Notes: generated from the letters alone by a model not told the origin. 40,621 bases of DNA from Hydrogenophaga taeniospiralis CCUG 15921 (GCF_001592305.1 NZ_BCWR01000026.1:1-40621), one strand, 5' to 3'. Numbered from the stretch's first letter, positions 8,544 to 16,310 are shown. A program made the numbers and translations.

Positions 8544-8564
8544 GATGATAACGATTCTTATTTA
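8544..8564 (-). promoter_or_regulatory. Fur-like box serving the DUF2325 operon
   Basis: On the minus strand this reads AATAAGAATCGTTATCATC, a near-complete match to the palindromic Fur consensus. It lies about 50 bases upstream of the small-protein start codon at 8495, in the divergent intergenic region shared with the imelysin operon. Confidence 0.72.
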
Positions 8565-8644
8565 AAACTTAAGCGATGCGCGGCGATCCCGGCCCGTTCC
8601 GTTGACGAAGCGCAAGCCGTATCCGGCTCCCCATCGAGACGAAA

Positions 8645-8684
8645 CTGCCAGGCAATGGCGCACCGCGATCCGGACGCCTGGCAG
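8645..8684. repeat. 9-bp perfect inverted repeat in the divergent iron-gene intergenic region
   Basis: CTGCCAGGC (8645-8653) and GCCTGGCAG (8676-8684) are perfect inverted copies 22 bases apart, between the two Fur-like boxes. It could be an operator for a dimeric regulator or an RNA stem in a leader. There is no T-run, so a terminator is unlikely. Function unknown. Confidence 0.4.
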
Positions 8685-8707
8685 GAGCGGAACATCCAAA
8701 ACCATTT

Positions 8708-8730
8708 GAAATAGAATCGTTCTCATTTAC
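8708..8730 (+). promoter_or_regulatory. Fur-like box upstream of the first imelysin gene
   Basis: The segment contains ATAGAATCGTTCTCATTTAC, matching the Fur consensus in spacing and in the AATCGTTCTCATT core. It ends 18 bases before the imelysin start codon, where it would overlap a promoter. Confidence 0.7.
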
Positions 8731-8748
8731 TTTACTCAAGGAACTTCC

Positions 8749-9936
8749 ATGACCCTGCGCGCCTTGACCCTGGCCATCGCCACCCTGACCGCCAGCGCCG
8801 CCCTCACGGGCCTGCCCGCCCACGCCGCCACGCCTGCTGCTGCCGCCGCCGCGAGCGCTGTCGACGCCAAGGCCGTGGCCGCCCACTACGCCGCCCTGGT
8901 GCACGCCAGCTACAGCGACACCCTGGCCGCCGCCAAGGACATGCAGGCCGCCATCGCCGCCTTCGTCGCCGCGCCCTCGGCCGAGGGCCTGGAAAAGGCG
9001 CGCAAGGCCTGGCTGGAAGGCCGCGAGTTCTACGGCCAGACCGAGGCATTCCGCTTCTACGGCGGCCCGATCGACGACGCCAAGGGCCCCGAAGGCCAGA
9101 TCAACGCCTGGCCGCTGGACGAGGCCTATGTGGACTACGTGAGCGGCAAGCCCAAGGCCGGCCTGGTGAACACACCGAAATTCAAGATCACCAAGGCCGC
9201 GCTGGCCAAGGCCAACGAACGCGGTGGCGAAGAGAACATCAGCGCCGGCTGGCACGCCGTGGAGTTCCTGCTCTGGGGCCAGGACCAGAGCGAGACCGGC
9301 CCGGGCAAGCGCTCGTTTGAGGACTATGTGAAAGGCAAGACCGACAACGCCGAGCGCCGCGCGTTGTACCTGACGGTGGTCACCGAGCTGCTGGTGGACG
9401 ACCTTTCGGCCATGGCCGCGGCCTGGGCGCCGGGCGCGAAGAACTACCGCGCGAAGTTCGAGAAGGGCGGCCAGGAATCGGTGCGCAAGATCATCGTCGG
9501 CCTGGGCTCGCTCTCGCGCGGTGAACTCGCGGGCGAGCGCATGGAAGTGGCGCTGAACTCGCAGGACCAGGAAGACGAACACTCCTGCTTCTCCGACAAC
9601 ACGCACCGCGACGTGGTGAACAACGCCAAGGGCATCCAGAACGTGTGGCTGGGCCAGTTCACCCGGCGCGATGGCAGCAAGCTGGAAGGCCCGGGCGTGC
9701 GCGATCTGGTGGCGGCAAAGAACCCGGCCCTGGCCGAGAAGACCACGGCCCAGATCGCCAGCTCCGTCCAAGGCGCCGAAGCCATCCCGGCGCCGTTCGA
9801 CCGCGCCATCGCCAAGGGTGCGGCCGGCCGCCCGGCCATCGAGAAGACCATCGCGAGCCTGGTGGCGCAGTCCAAGCTGCTGGTCGAGTCGGCATCGGCG
9901 GTGGGCATCGCAAGGCTCACTCTCGTGGAACCCTGA
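8749..9936 (+). CDS. Imelysin-family periplasmic protein (IrpA/M75-like)
   Basis: A 395-residue secreted protein of the imelysin (M75) family, whose members are iron-regulated envelope proteins without proven peptidase activity in most cases. It has an Ala-rich signal peptide (about 1-26, ending HAA). The GxHxxE signature is present as GWHAVE (H169, E172), and a second region (SCFSDNTHRD) near residue 285 resembles the C-terminal repeat of the family's four-helix fold. ATG 8749 follows AAGGAA with suitable spacing and a Fur-like box lies just upstream. It heads the order imelysin / di-haem oxidoreductase / imelysin / DUF1513, a partnership also known around icmP in Pseudomonas. The role is probably periplasmic iron binding or uptake; this is inference. 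Confidence 0.9.
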   Translation: MTLRALTLAIATLTASAALTGLPAHAATPAAAAAASAVDAKAVAAHYAALVHASYSDTLAAAKDMQAAIAAFVAAPSAEGLEKARKAWLEGREFYGQTEAFRFYGGPIDDAKGPEGQINAWPLDEAYVDYVSGKPKAGLVNTPKFKITKAALAKANERGGEENISAGWHAVEFLLWGQDQSETGPGKRSFEDYVKGKTDNAERRALYLTVVTELLVDDLSAMAAAWAPGAKNYRAKFEKGGQESVRKIIVGLGSLSRGELAGERMEVALNSQDQEDEHSCFSDNTHRDVVNNAKGIQNVWLGQFTRRDGSKLEGPGVRDLVAAKNPALAEKTTAQIASSVQGAEAIPAPFDRAIAKGAAGRPAIEKTIASLVAQSKLLVESASAVGIARLTLVEP

Positions 9937-9943
9937 TCACCCG

Positions 9944-10015
9944 CCCGCGCCGCCTGCGGCGTCACCCCCTGAAGGGGGGCAGTGCGAGTGGTCCGGCAAA
10001 GCCGGTTCCACCGCA
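9944..10015 (+). repeat. Dispersed palindromic repeat, copy 2
   Basis: This has the same layout as copy 1: CGCCTGCGGCG, a CCCCCTGAAGGGGGG hairpin, then a TCCGGCAAAGCCGGTTCCACCGC core. It fills most of the 139-base gap between the first imelysin and the di-haem oxidoreductase genes, so it is probably transcribed within the operon and could modulate readthrough or mRNA stability. Confidence 0.75.
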
Positions 10016-10075
10016 CTCTGGTTGACTTCCCCTCTCTCTCGCAGTGTGTCTGCATTTTTCGCGCCTCGATTCATC

Positions 10076-11581
10076 ATGTCCAACTTTCCCAAAGCCACGC
10101 GTGTCGCGCTGGCCATGGGGGCCATCGCCGCTGGGGCGGCGATGCTGGCCCTGCATGGGCGGGCCAGCGCTGACACCGACCCCGATCCGCTGGGTGTGTT
10201 GACGGGGGGCGCCACCACGGTGCACGCCACCGGGCGCCAGGCGTTTTCGTTTCCCTTCGCCAACCTGGGCGACGCCGAACAGACGCGCTTCGTCATCGGC
10301 AACTCCTTCTTCAAACGCAACTGGGTCGAGGCCCCCGCGTCCACCACGGCGCGCGACGGCCTGGGGCCGCATTTCATCGCGCGCTCCTGCGCCGGCTGCC
10401 ACGTGATGGACGGGCGCGGCGCGCCGCCCGACTGGACCAAAACCCTCGGCCCGGAGCCCGACAACACGGTGGCGCTGCTGATGCGCCTGTCGGTGCCGGG
10501 CACGCCCGCGCCGCACGCCGGCGTGGTGCCCGAGCCGACCTACGGCGACCAGTTCAACAACGCCGCCGTCCAGGGCGTGCGGCCCGAGGGCCGGGTGGAG
10601 ATCCGCAGCCGGCCCATCCACGGCCGCTTTGCCGACGGCACGCGCTACACGCTGCGCCAGCCGCTCTACACCCTGGCCGGCCTGGGCTACGGCCCCATGG
10701 CCAAAGACGTGCAGGTGAGCCCGCGCATCGCGCCGCAGATCGCCGGCATCGGCCTGCTCGAAGCCATTCCCGAGGCCGAGATCCTGCGCAACGCCCGCGA
10801 GCAGGCGGCCGCGCCAGGCCCCATCAAGGGCCAGCCCAACCGCGTGTGGGACGCCTTCGCGCGGGCCGAGCGCATCGGCCGTTTCGGCTGGAAGGCCAAC
10901 GTAGCGAGCATCGCGCACCAGACGGCCGGCGCCTTCAACGGCGACATCGGCATCACCAGCAGCGCCTTCGCGCAGGAGGGCTGCACCCCGGCGCAGAAAG
11001 ACTGCCAGGGCGCGCCGCACGGCGGCGGCAAACGCCGCGGCCACGACGGCCTGATGCCCGCGGCCCATGCCAGCGCGGCGGTGCCCGAGATCGACGACGA
11101 AACGCTCGGCCAGGTGATCTTCTACCAGGCCACGCTGGCGCCGGCCGCGCGCCGCAAGGCCGACGACCCGCAGGTGCTGCGCGGGCAGGCGCTGTTTGCG
11201 CAGGCGCAGTGCGCGGCCTGCCACCGGCCCAGCTACGTGACCGGCGAAGGCCCGTTCCCCGCGCTCACCAGCGCGCGCGTGTCGGGCCAACGCATCTGGC
11301 CCTACACCGACCTGCTGCTGCACGACATGGGCGCCGCGCTGGCCGATGGCCGGCCCGACTTCCAGGCCAGCGGCACGCAGTGGAAAACGCCCCCGCTCTG
11401 GGGCGTGGGCCTGATCCAGGACGTGAACGGCCACCAGCGCCTGCTGCACGACGGGCGCGCCAACGGCGTGCTCGAAGCCGTGCTCTGGCACGGCGGCGAA
11501 GCACAGCCCGCCAAGGAACAGGTGCTGAAGATGAACCGCCGCGACCGCGAAGCGCTGGTGAAGTTCGTGGAGTCGCTGTGA
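10076..11581 (+). CDS. Di-haem oxidoreductase family protein (DUF1111, cytochrome-peroxidase-like)
   Basis: A 501-residue periplasmic c-type cytochrome of the DUF1111 family (often labelled thiol oxidoreductase), with a signal peptide over about residues 1-32. Two covalent haem sites are explicit: CAGCH at 105-109 and CAACH at 379-383. The chemistry has not been established for the family. Its constant genetic partner is imelysin, which suggests electron transfer to or from iron in the periplasm. I start it at ATG 10076 because a signal peptide follows at once, but no Shine-Dalgarno sequence is visible, so the start is the weakest part of the call. The end overlaps the next imelysin start (GTGA). 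Confidence 0.87.
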   Translation: MSNFPKATRVALAMGAIAAGAAMLALHGRASADTDPDPLGVLTGGATTVHATGRQAFSFPFANLGDAEQTRFVIGNSFFKRNWVEAPASTTARDGLGPHFIARSCAGCHVMDGRGAPPDWTKTLGPEPDNTVALLMRLSVPGTPAPHAGVVPEPTYGDQFNNAAVQGVRPEGRVEIRSRPIHGRFADGTRYTLRQPLYTLAGLGYGPMAKDVQVSPRIAPQIAGIGLLEAIPEAEILRNAREQAAAPGPIKGQPNRVWDAFARAERIGRFGWKANVASIAHQTAGAFNGDIGITSSAFAQEGCTPAQKDCQGAPHGGGKRRGHDGLMPAAHASAAVPEIDDETLGQVIFYQATLAPAARRKADDPQVLRGQALFAQAQCAACHRPSYVTGEGPFPALTSARVSGQRIWPYTDLLLHDMGAALADGRPDFQASGTQWKTPPLWGVGLIQDVNGHQRLLHDGRANGVLEAVLWHGGEAQPAKEQVLKMNRRDREALVKFVESL

Positions 11582-12711
11582 AGCGCTGGCCGCCACTGAA
11601 CGCCCTGGCGCTGCTGGTGTGCGCGCTGGGCCTGGCCCCGGCCCTGGCGCAGTCGGTCCCCGCCGCCGAGGCGCTGCCCGGGACGGCGACCCCGGTCACC
11701 GCGCCCGCGAATGCCTTCCCCTACTACTCGGCCGAGCAGGCCATGCAGGGCTTGTACAGCCACCACCTGCCGCCGCTGGCGGCGGCCTTCGAGGAACAGG
11801 CCCAGGCCCTGGTGAACAGCGCCGCGCGCCATTGCCAGGGCGAGGCCCCGCTGACCGCGCTGCGCGCGCAGTGGCGCCAGACCCTGCTGGCCTGGCAGGC
11901 CTTGTCCACGCCCGCCGTGGGCCCGGTGGTGGAGCGCCGCTCGCAGCGCCAGATCGACTTCTGGCCCACCCGCCCCGCGCTGCTGCGCAAGGCGCTGCAG
12001 AAAGCGCCGCAGACCCTGGCCGACATGGACCGCGTGGGCACGCCCGCCAAAGGCTTCCCGGCGCTGGAGCGGCTGCTTTTTGCAAGCTCTGCGGCCCCCG
12101 CGGCGGCCCGCCTGGACGCCGCGACCTGCAGCTACGTGCACCTGTCCGCCCAGGCCATCGCGATCGAAGCGCGCGAACTCAAGACCGCGCTGGACACCCT
12201 GGCCGCGCAGGACTGGGCCGATTCGCCCGAAGCCACCGGCATCGCCATGGCCGAGTGGGTCAACCAGTGGCTCGCCGGCCTGGAGCGGCTGCGCTGGGCG
12301 CACATCGGCAAACCCATCCAGTCGCACCAGACCACGGGCAAGGGTGGCGCCATCGGATTCCCGCGCCAGACGCCTGAACACAACCTGGCCGACTGGCGCT
12401 CGCAGTGGCAGAGCCTGCGCGCCCATGCCCGGCTCAGCCCCGCGCAGCGCCAGACGCCGCCCACGCCGGGGCAAGCCCTGGTGCCGCTGGAAGCCCTGCT
12501 GATCGGCAAAGGGCAGCTCGCGCTGGCGCAACGCTTCGGCCAGGCGCTGGACCGCGTGGACAGCGGCCTCGCCCAGTTGCAGCCCCAGAGCGGACCGCGT
12601 GAACTGCTGGCGCTCACGGCCACGCTGCAGGCGGTGGCCGTGCTGTTCCAGAACGAAGTGGCCGCCGCGCTCGACATTCCTTTGGGGTTTTCCGATGCCG
12701 ACGGAGACTAG
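11578..12711 (+). CDS. Second imelysin-family periplasmic protein
   Basis: A 377-residue protein with a signal peptide (KRWPPLNALALLVCALG, cleavage near ALA-QS at about 24). It carries the variant imelysin motif GFPALERLLF at about 159-168, where the family's other branch has GxHxxE. It therefore belongs to a different imelysin subgroup from the gene at 8749. It starts with GTG overlapping the di-haem gene stop by four bases, so the two are translationally coupled. The position corresponds to the second imelysin of the conserved four-gene cluster. Function is unproven; envelope iron handling is inferred. Confidence 0.88.
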   Translation: MKRWPPLNALALLVCALGLAPALAQSVPAAEALPGTATPVTAPANAFPYYSAEQAMQGLYSHHLPPLAAAFEEQAQALVNSAARHCQGEAPLTALRAQWRQTLLAWQALSTPAVGPVVERRSQRQIDFWPTRPALLRKALQKAPQTLADMDRVGTPAKGFPALERLLFASSAAPAAARLDAATCSYVHLSAQAIAIEARELKTALDTLAAQDWADSPEATGIAMAEWVNQWLAGLERLRWAHIGKPIQSHQTTGKGGAIGFPRQTPEHNLADWRSQWQSLRAHARLSPAQRQTPPTPGQALVPLEALLIGKGQLALAQRFGQALDRVDSGLAQLQPQSGPRELLALTATLQAVAVLFQNEVAAALDIPLGFSDADGD

Positions 12712-12716
12712 AGGGC

Positions 12717-12799
12717 TCCCCCCCCGCGCTGCCGTTGGCGTCTTCTCCCCTGGGGGGGGACGCCACCAGCGGCCCGGCAAAGCCGGTTCCGCGGTGGCC
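12717..12799 (+). repeat. Dispersed palindromic repeat, copy 3
   Basis: CCCGCGCTGCCGTTGGCG, a CCCC/GGGGGGG hairpin, then GGCCCGGCAAAGCCGGTTCC and GCGGTGG. It begins five bases after the second imelysin stop and its end supplies the likely GTG start (12794) of the DUF1513 gene, so the repeat sits in the position of a translation initiation region. Confidence 0.75.
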
Positions 12800-13915
12800 G
12801 CTGGAACGGGCATTTCGCGCCGGATGCTTTGTGTGCTGGGGGCGGGTGCTCTGCTGCTGCCCGCAGCGCGCGCTGACCGTGCTGGCGCCACCTTGCTCGC
12901 CGCCTGGCAGAGCAACGCGGAGCAGCACATCGGCCTGCTGTCGATCGGTGACACGTCCTGGTCTGTGCAGCGCTCGTTCGTGGTGCCGACGCGGGCGCAC
13001 GGCTTGTGGGCCGAGGCCGGCGGATCGGTGCTGGCCGTGGCGCGCCGCCCGGGCGACTGGCTGCTGCGCTGGCACCCCACGAGCGGCCAGACGCAATGGC
13101 ACTGGATGGGCGACGACCGCCGCTTCAACGGCCACGTCATCGCCAGCGCCGACGGCGCCACGCTCTGGACCACCGAAACCGATCTGGACACCGCGCAAGG
13201 ACGGCTCGGCGTGCGCCAGGCCAAGAGCCTGGACAAACAGGCCGAATGGCCCACCCACGGCATGGACCCGCACGAACTGCTGGCCCTGCCCGAGCGCCTG
13301 GGCGAGCTGCCCGCCGGCAGCCTGATCGTGGCCAACGGCGGCATCCCCACCCTGCCCGAAACCGGCCGCGCCAAACGCGCGCTGGACCGCATGGACGCCT
13401 CGCTCGTGGCGCTGGACCCGCGCAGCGGCGCGCTGCTGGCCCAGTGGCGCCTGGCCGACCCCTTGCTCAGCATCCGCCACCTGGCCTGGGACCCGGTCTC
13501 GCGCCGCGTGGGCGTGGCGCTGCAGGCCGAACACCCCGACCTGCCCACGCGCCAGCGCGCGCCGGTGCTGGCCGTGTGCGACGGCAACAGCCTGCGCGCC
13601 GCCACGGAGCAACCCACGCTGATGGGCTACGGCGGCGACATCTGCGCCCGCCCGGGCGGCGGTTTCGTGGTGAGCTGCCCCCGCGCCCACCGCCTCGCCC
13701 TGTTCGGCGCCGACGCACGCTGGCACCACGACCAGCCCCACCAAGAGGCCTACGCCCTGGCCAAACGCGCCGGCCACTGGTGGGCCAGCGGCAGCGAAGG
13801 CGTGCTGCAAATGGGCGGCGCGCCCGGGCCGGTGGTGGCCAGCGCGGCCGCGTCGGTCAGCGCGGGGGTGCGGTTTGACAACCATTGGCAGGGATGGCCT
13901 GGTTTGTCTGGCTGA
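12794..13915 (+). CDS. DUF1513 protein, probable Tat-exported beta-propeller
   Basis: About 373 residues, DUF1513 family, normally the last gene of the imelysin / di-haem cluster. The body has the repeating short-strand pattern of a beta-propeller, with motifs such as NGHVIASADG, THGMDPHELL and HLAWDP. Starting at GTG 12794 gives a leader with SRRMLCVLG followed by a hydrophobic run ending AARA, which resembles a Tat signal. The conventional ATG at 12824 would begin inside this leader and lose the arginine pair. The GTG lies within repeat copy 3 and has no clear ribosome-binding site, so the start is uncertain, whereas the family call is solid. The exact function is unknown. Confidence 0.83.
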   Translation: MAAGTGISRRMLCVLGAGALLLPAARADRAGATLLAAWQSNAEQHIGLLSIGDTSWSVQRSFVVPTRAHGLWAEAGGSVLAVARRPGDWLLRWHPTSGQTQWHWMGDDRRFNGHVIASADGATLWTTETDLDTAQGRLGVRQAKSLDKQAEWPTHGMDPHELLALPERLGELPAGSLIVANGGIPTLPETGRAKRALDRMDASLVALDPRSGALLAQWRLADPLLSIRHLAWDPVSRRVGVALQAEHPDLPTRQRAPVLAVCDGNSLRAATEQPTLMGYGGDICARPGGGFVVSCPRAHRLALFGADARWHHDQPHQEAYALAKRAGHWWASGSEGVLQMGGAPGPVVASAAASVSAGVRFDNHWQGWPGLSG

Positions 13916-14294
13916 GTTTCTGACGGGGGCTCGGCGGCTTTCGCTGTTCGAGTTGCGGGCCGGCTTCTTCCAGGCCTTTCTCGATGCGCTATGGGAGGAC
14001 GGCAAATCGCAGAACTTGTGAGGGCCCCGCACGATCACGGCCGTTTCAACGACCTCGCACCGCACAATTGGACCTACATGCAAACGCGCCAGCGTGGTCA
14101 ACCGCACACAACAGGCCTGTCAGTTGGCATCTGTCATTGCCCGAATCGGCGGTTGAAACTTACACTGCCTATTCAGAACAAAAACACGCCGCTGCCTTGT
14201 GCGGTTCAACTCAACAAGGTATTACCAGCCGCAAGAGGAGTCCTGTGCTTGCTTCAGACGTCGTTCCGCCGCTGATAAACGTAGGCTAGGCTGC
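13916..14294. other. Intergenic boundary between core iron cluster and accessory block; no gene seen
   Basis: GC content drops noticeably across this stretch. Short open frames exist (for example 13991-14275), but none has a ribosome-binding site, family resemblance or good codon bias. On the minus strand about 30 codons near 13910-13995 look protein-like but are closed by stops, so a gene remnant is possible. The right end contains the first attC-like site (14209-14287). Confidence 0.5.
14209..14287 (+). repeat. attC-like site A (degenerate)
   Basis: It begins with ACTCAAC, a perfect RYYYAAC box, and ends AAACGTAGGCT, which is GTTAGGC lacking one T. Between them TTACCAGCCGC (left) and GCCGCTGATAA (right) are imperfect inverted arms (9 of 11 pair). 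The 79-base length and layout suit an integron attC. The ParB-like ORF begins 8 bases later, as in gene cassettes. Confidence 0.45.
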
Positions 14295-14819
14295 ATGGAA
14301 ACACCCCATCTGGCCGACCTAAAGGCAACGCTTCCAAACTTCCCCGATGAGGTTTTGACCGACTGGCTACTGCCATACGCACGTTCAGAGGGCTGGCCAC
14401 CCTTCGAGGGACGAGACAACATGCCTCGGGGACCCAGATGGCCATATCTTCTTGGGAGAAAGCCCCTGGGCTATTGGACAGATCTAAATTGGTCTCTACA
14501 TCACCGCGACATTGAGTTCAATCAACTTGAACCTCGGACTCGAGACACTATCACTCAGATGATCCGTGCTGCCGCCATGGGCGAAATAAATATCTACAGC
14601 ACTTCCATCCCGGATCTCAAGGAGCGATTTGACCGCGTACTTTCGCATTTAACCGCCACTAGGAACCTTCCCGACACGCCGACGCTGCTCAAAACAGAGG
14701 CAGGATTTCGTGTAATGGACGGAAACCATCGGCTGGCTGCATACTCCTTCTTCAAAATTCTGGCGGAAAGTAACCATTCTGTTATTCAGCCTCAGCGATT
14801 CTGGGTTGCGTCAATCTAG
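14295..14819 (+). CDS. Small ParB/Srx-fold-like protein with DGNHR motif
   Basis: A 174-residue soluble protein. Its only clear signature is VMDGNHRLAAY near residues 143-153, the DGxHR-type nucleotide-binding motif of the ParB N-terminal/sulfiredoxin fold. The N-terminal 60 residues (Trp- and Pro-rich: GRDNMPRGPRWPYLLG) are unlike ParB, and there is no DNA-binding domain, so it is not a partition protein. Codon use and GC are clearly lower than in the core genes on either side. It begins 8 bases after an attC-like core with no ribosome-binding site of note, typical of cassette genes. Function is unknown: a nucleotide-dependent enzyme or a stress/defence accessory protein are both possible. 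Confidence 0.65.
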   Translation: METPHLADLKATLPNFPDEVLTDWLLPYARSEGWPPFEGRDNMPRGPRWPYLLGRKPLGYWTDLNWSLHHRDIEFNQLEPRTRDTITQMIRAAAMGEINIYSTSIPDLKERFDRVLSHLTATRNLPDTPTLLKTEAGFRVMDGNHRLAAYSFFKILAESNHSVIQPQRFWVASI

Positions 14820-14868
14820 TGCCTTCATCGGGATGAACGTCCCGGGCTAGTGCTCTCTGCCGTCCTTA

Positions 14869-15379
14869 ATGTCAAAAATGAATTTTTTCGGGAAACATTG
14901 TATCCAATTACGAGCTTGCAACATTAGTCCTTCAAGTCCTAGTTGCACTCGCAACTTTTGGTGCGCTCTTTGTCTACCACCGACAGCTTCGAGTCATGTC
15001 TCATCAGCTTCTTTCTATGCAAGAGGCATCAAGAGCCCAAAGCGGATTGTCCCTTGTGGATTTCCTTCAGGAGCCTAATGTGCGGAAGGCGCGACATACG
15101 GTTTGCGCAGTGCTATCGCAGAAACCCATGGAAGAATGGACCAGTGACGAAAAAGATCACGCCTCTAGAGTGACAGCAAATTATGATGTTGCGGGGGCAC
15201 TGGTGAGATCGGGCATCGCTCCCGTAGACCTTGTTGCTGCCAACTGGGGCCCAAGCATCATTCATTGCTATGAGGTGCTTGAGCCATGGATCGATGCTCA
15301 TCGCAATCGGCTGGGTGCACGCGCAACATATTGGAGTAACTTTAAATGGCTGTACGAAGAGGCAAAGAAGGTCTGCTAA
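14869..15379 (+). pseudogene. DUF4760-like membrane-anchored protein, frameshifted at a T6 tract
   Basis: A 5' frame starting ATG 14869 (MSKMNF) and a 3' frame ending TAA 15379 join into one sensible protein of about 169 residues if one T is dropped from the T6 run at 14883-14888. The joined protein has a single transmembrane helix (ELATLVLQVLVALATFGALF), then HRQLRVMSHQLLSM and a cytosolic helical domain (LVDFLQEPNVRKARHTV, with RLGARATYWSNFKWL near the end), the layout of DUF4760 proteins. As written, only a soluble fragment from ATG 14996 (127 residues) is open. Possible causes are a real frameshift, a sequencing error in the homopolymer, or slippage. It ends one base before the DUF1810 gene. 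Confidence 0.6.
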
Positions 15380-15380
15380 C

Positions 15381-15827
15381 ATGCCGAATTTACCCCAAGC
15401 AAGAAAACTGCACCGCTTTATTGATGCTCAGGCAGATATTTACGACTCCGCATTGACTGAACTGAGACAGGGAAAAAAGGAGGGGCACTGGATGTGGTTC
15501 ATATTCCCTCAAATTCGGGGCTTGGGGTCTAGTACAAAAGGCGATTTCTTTGGGATTCAAAGTCGTGCAGAAGCTAGGGAATACCTAGCCGACCCTGTTC
15601 TTGGGAAAAGACTGCTCGAATGTGCCAATGTCCTGCTGTCGGTTGATGGAGTGACGGCGGAAGATATTTTTGGATATCCTGATCTATTAAAACTCAGGTC
15701 GTCTATGACCTTATTTGAAAACGTTTCCGAGAATGATGCATTCACAAAAGTTCTTGAGAAGTATTATCAAGGGCTGCGAGATACAAAGACCCACGAGTTA
15801 CTTCAAGCCTATGGAGCCAACGAGTAA
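15381..15827 (+). CDS. DUF1810 family protein
   Basis: A 148-residue soluble protein of the DUF1810 family (calpastatin-like annotation in some databases; function not established). The diagnostic GHWMWFIFPQIRGLG is at about 37-51, followed by YLADPVLGKRLLEC and the C-terminal TLFENVSENDAFTKVLEKYY. The start lies one base after the DUF4760-like stop, so the two may have arrived as a unit. The AT-rich codon use (GAT, AAA, TTT, AGA) differs sharply from flanking core genes, supporting transfer. The stop codon lies inside the left box of attC-like site B. Confidence 0.9.
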   Translation: MPNLPQARKLHRFIDAQADIYDSALTELRQGKKEGHWMWFIFPQIRGLGSSTKGDFFGIQSRAEAREYLADPVLGKRLLECANVLLSVDGVTAEDIFGYPDLLKLRSSMTLFENVSENDAFTKVLEKYYQGLRDTKTHELLQAYGANE

Positions 15828-15901
15828 CTCCAGCGGATAAGGAGAAGCGACACTCGCCACTCGTTCTGCTTTTCCCTGCCGCCGAGCATATATCGTTAGT
15901 T
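15822..15901 (+). repeat. attC-like site B
   Basis: Left box GAGTAAC overlaps the DUF1810 stop, and right box GTTAGTT closes the site. The arms GCGGATAAGGAGAAGCGA and TCTGCTTTTCCCTGCCGC are imperfect inverted repeats around a short spacer. This is the most convincing attC-like palindrome here, at 80 bases. Confidence 0.5.
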
Positions 15902-15950
15902 GCCACTAGAAGCTCATCACTTGGACTATCACAATCACAAGGAAGCGCAC

Positions 15951-16310
15951 ATGGACGAGAAGACATTTTTTGAATACGAAGGCGTAAAGGTCACAAACAC
16001 CCGATTCGTCGTCGATGGCCAAACTTTTGCTATGAGAAACATCACATCCGTGAATTCACTTACCGAACCTCCGCAACGATTTTGGGGCATCATTTGCCTT
16101 CTCATCGGCATCGCGGCAACAACAGAAAACGCCTTCTTTGGCATTCCCGTAATCGCGCTATCCATCTACTTTCTCTACAAGCAAAGAGCGGTCTATCACG
16201 TGATGCTAAGAACTTCCGGCGGGGAAACGAAGGCGCTGACAACATACCAGAAGGAGTACCTTGGCAAGGTGGTAGCCGCGCTTAACGACGCCATTGTTCA
16301 TCGTGGGTAA
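15951..16310 (+). CDS. DUF6232-like small membrane protein
   Basis: A 119-residue protein: a beta-rich N-terminal half (TFFEYEGVKVTNTRFVVDG, then MRNITSVN), two adjacent hydrophobic helices (about 45-60 and 63-76) and a soluble tail with RTSGGETKALTT. This resembles the DUF6232 family, found in many bacteria without known role. ATG 15951 follows AAGGAA with a 6-base spacer, one of the better ribosome-binding sites of this block. It sits alone after attC-like site B, with lower GC than the core. Confidence 0.72.
   Translation: MDEKTFFEYEGVKVTNTRFVVDGQTFAMRNITSVNSLTEPPQRFWGIICLLIGIAATTENAFFGIPVIALSIYFLYKQRAVYHVMLRTSGGETKALTTYQKEYLGKVVAALNDAIVHRG

Noticed and set aside
13991..14275. A 94-codon frame before the ParB-like gene
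   Set aside because: No ribosome-binding site, no family resemblance, and it runs through an attC-like palindrome.
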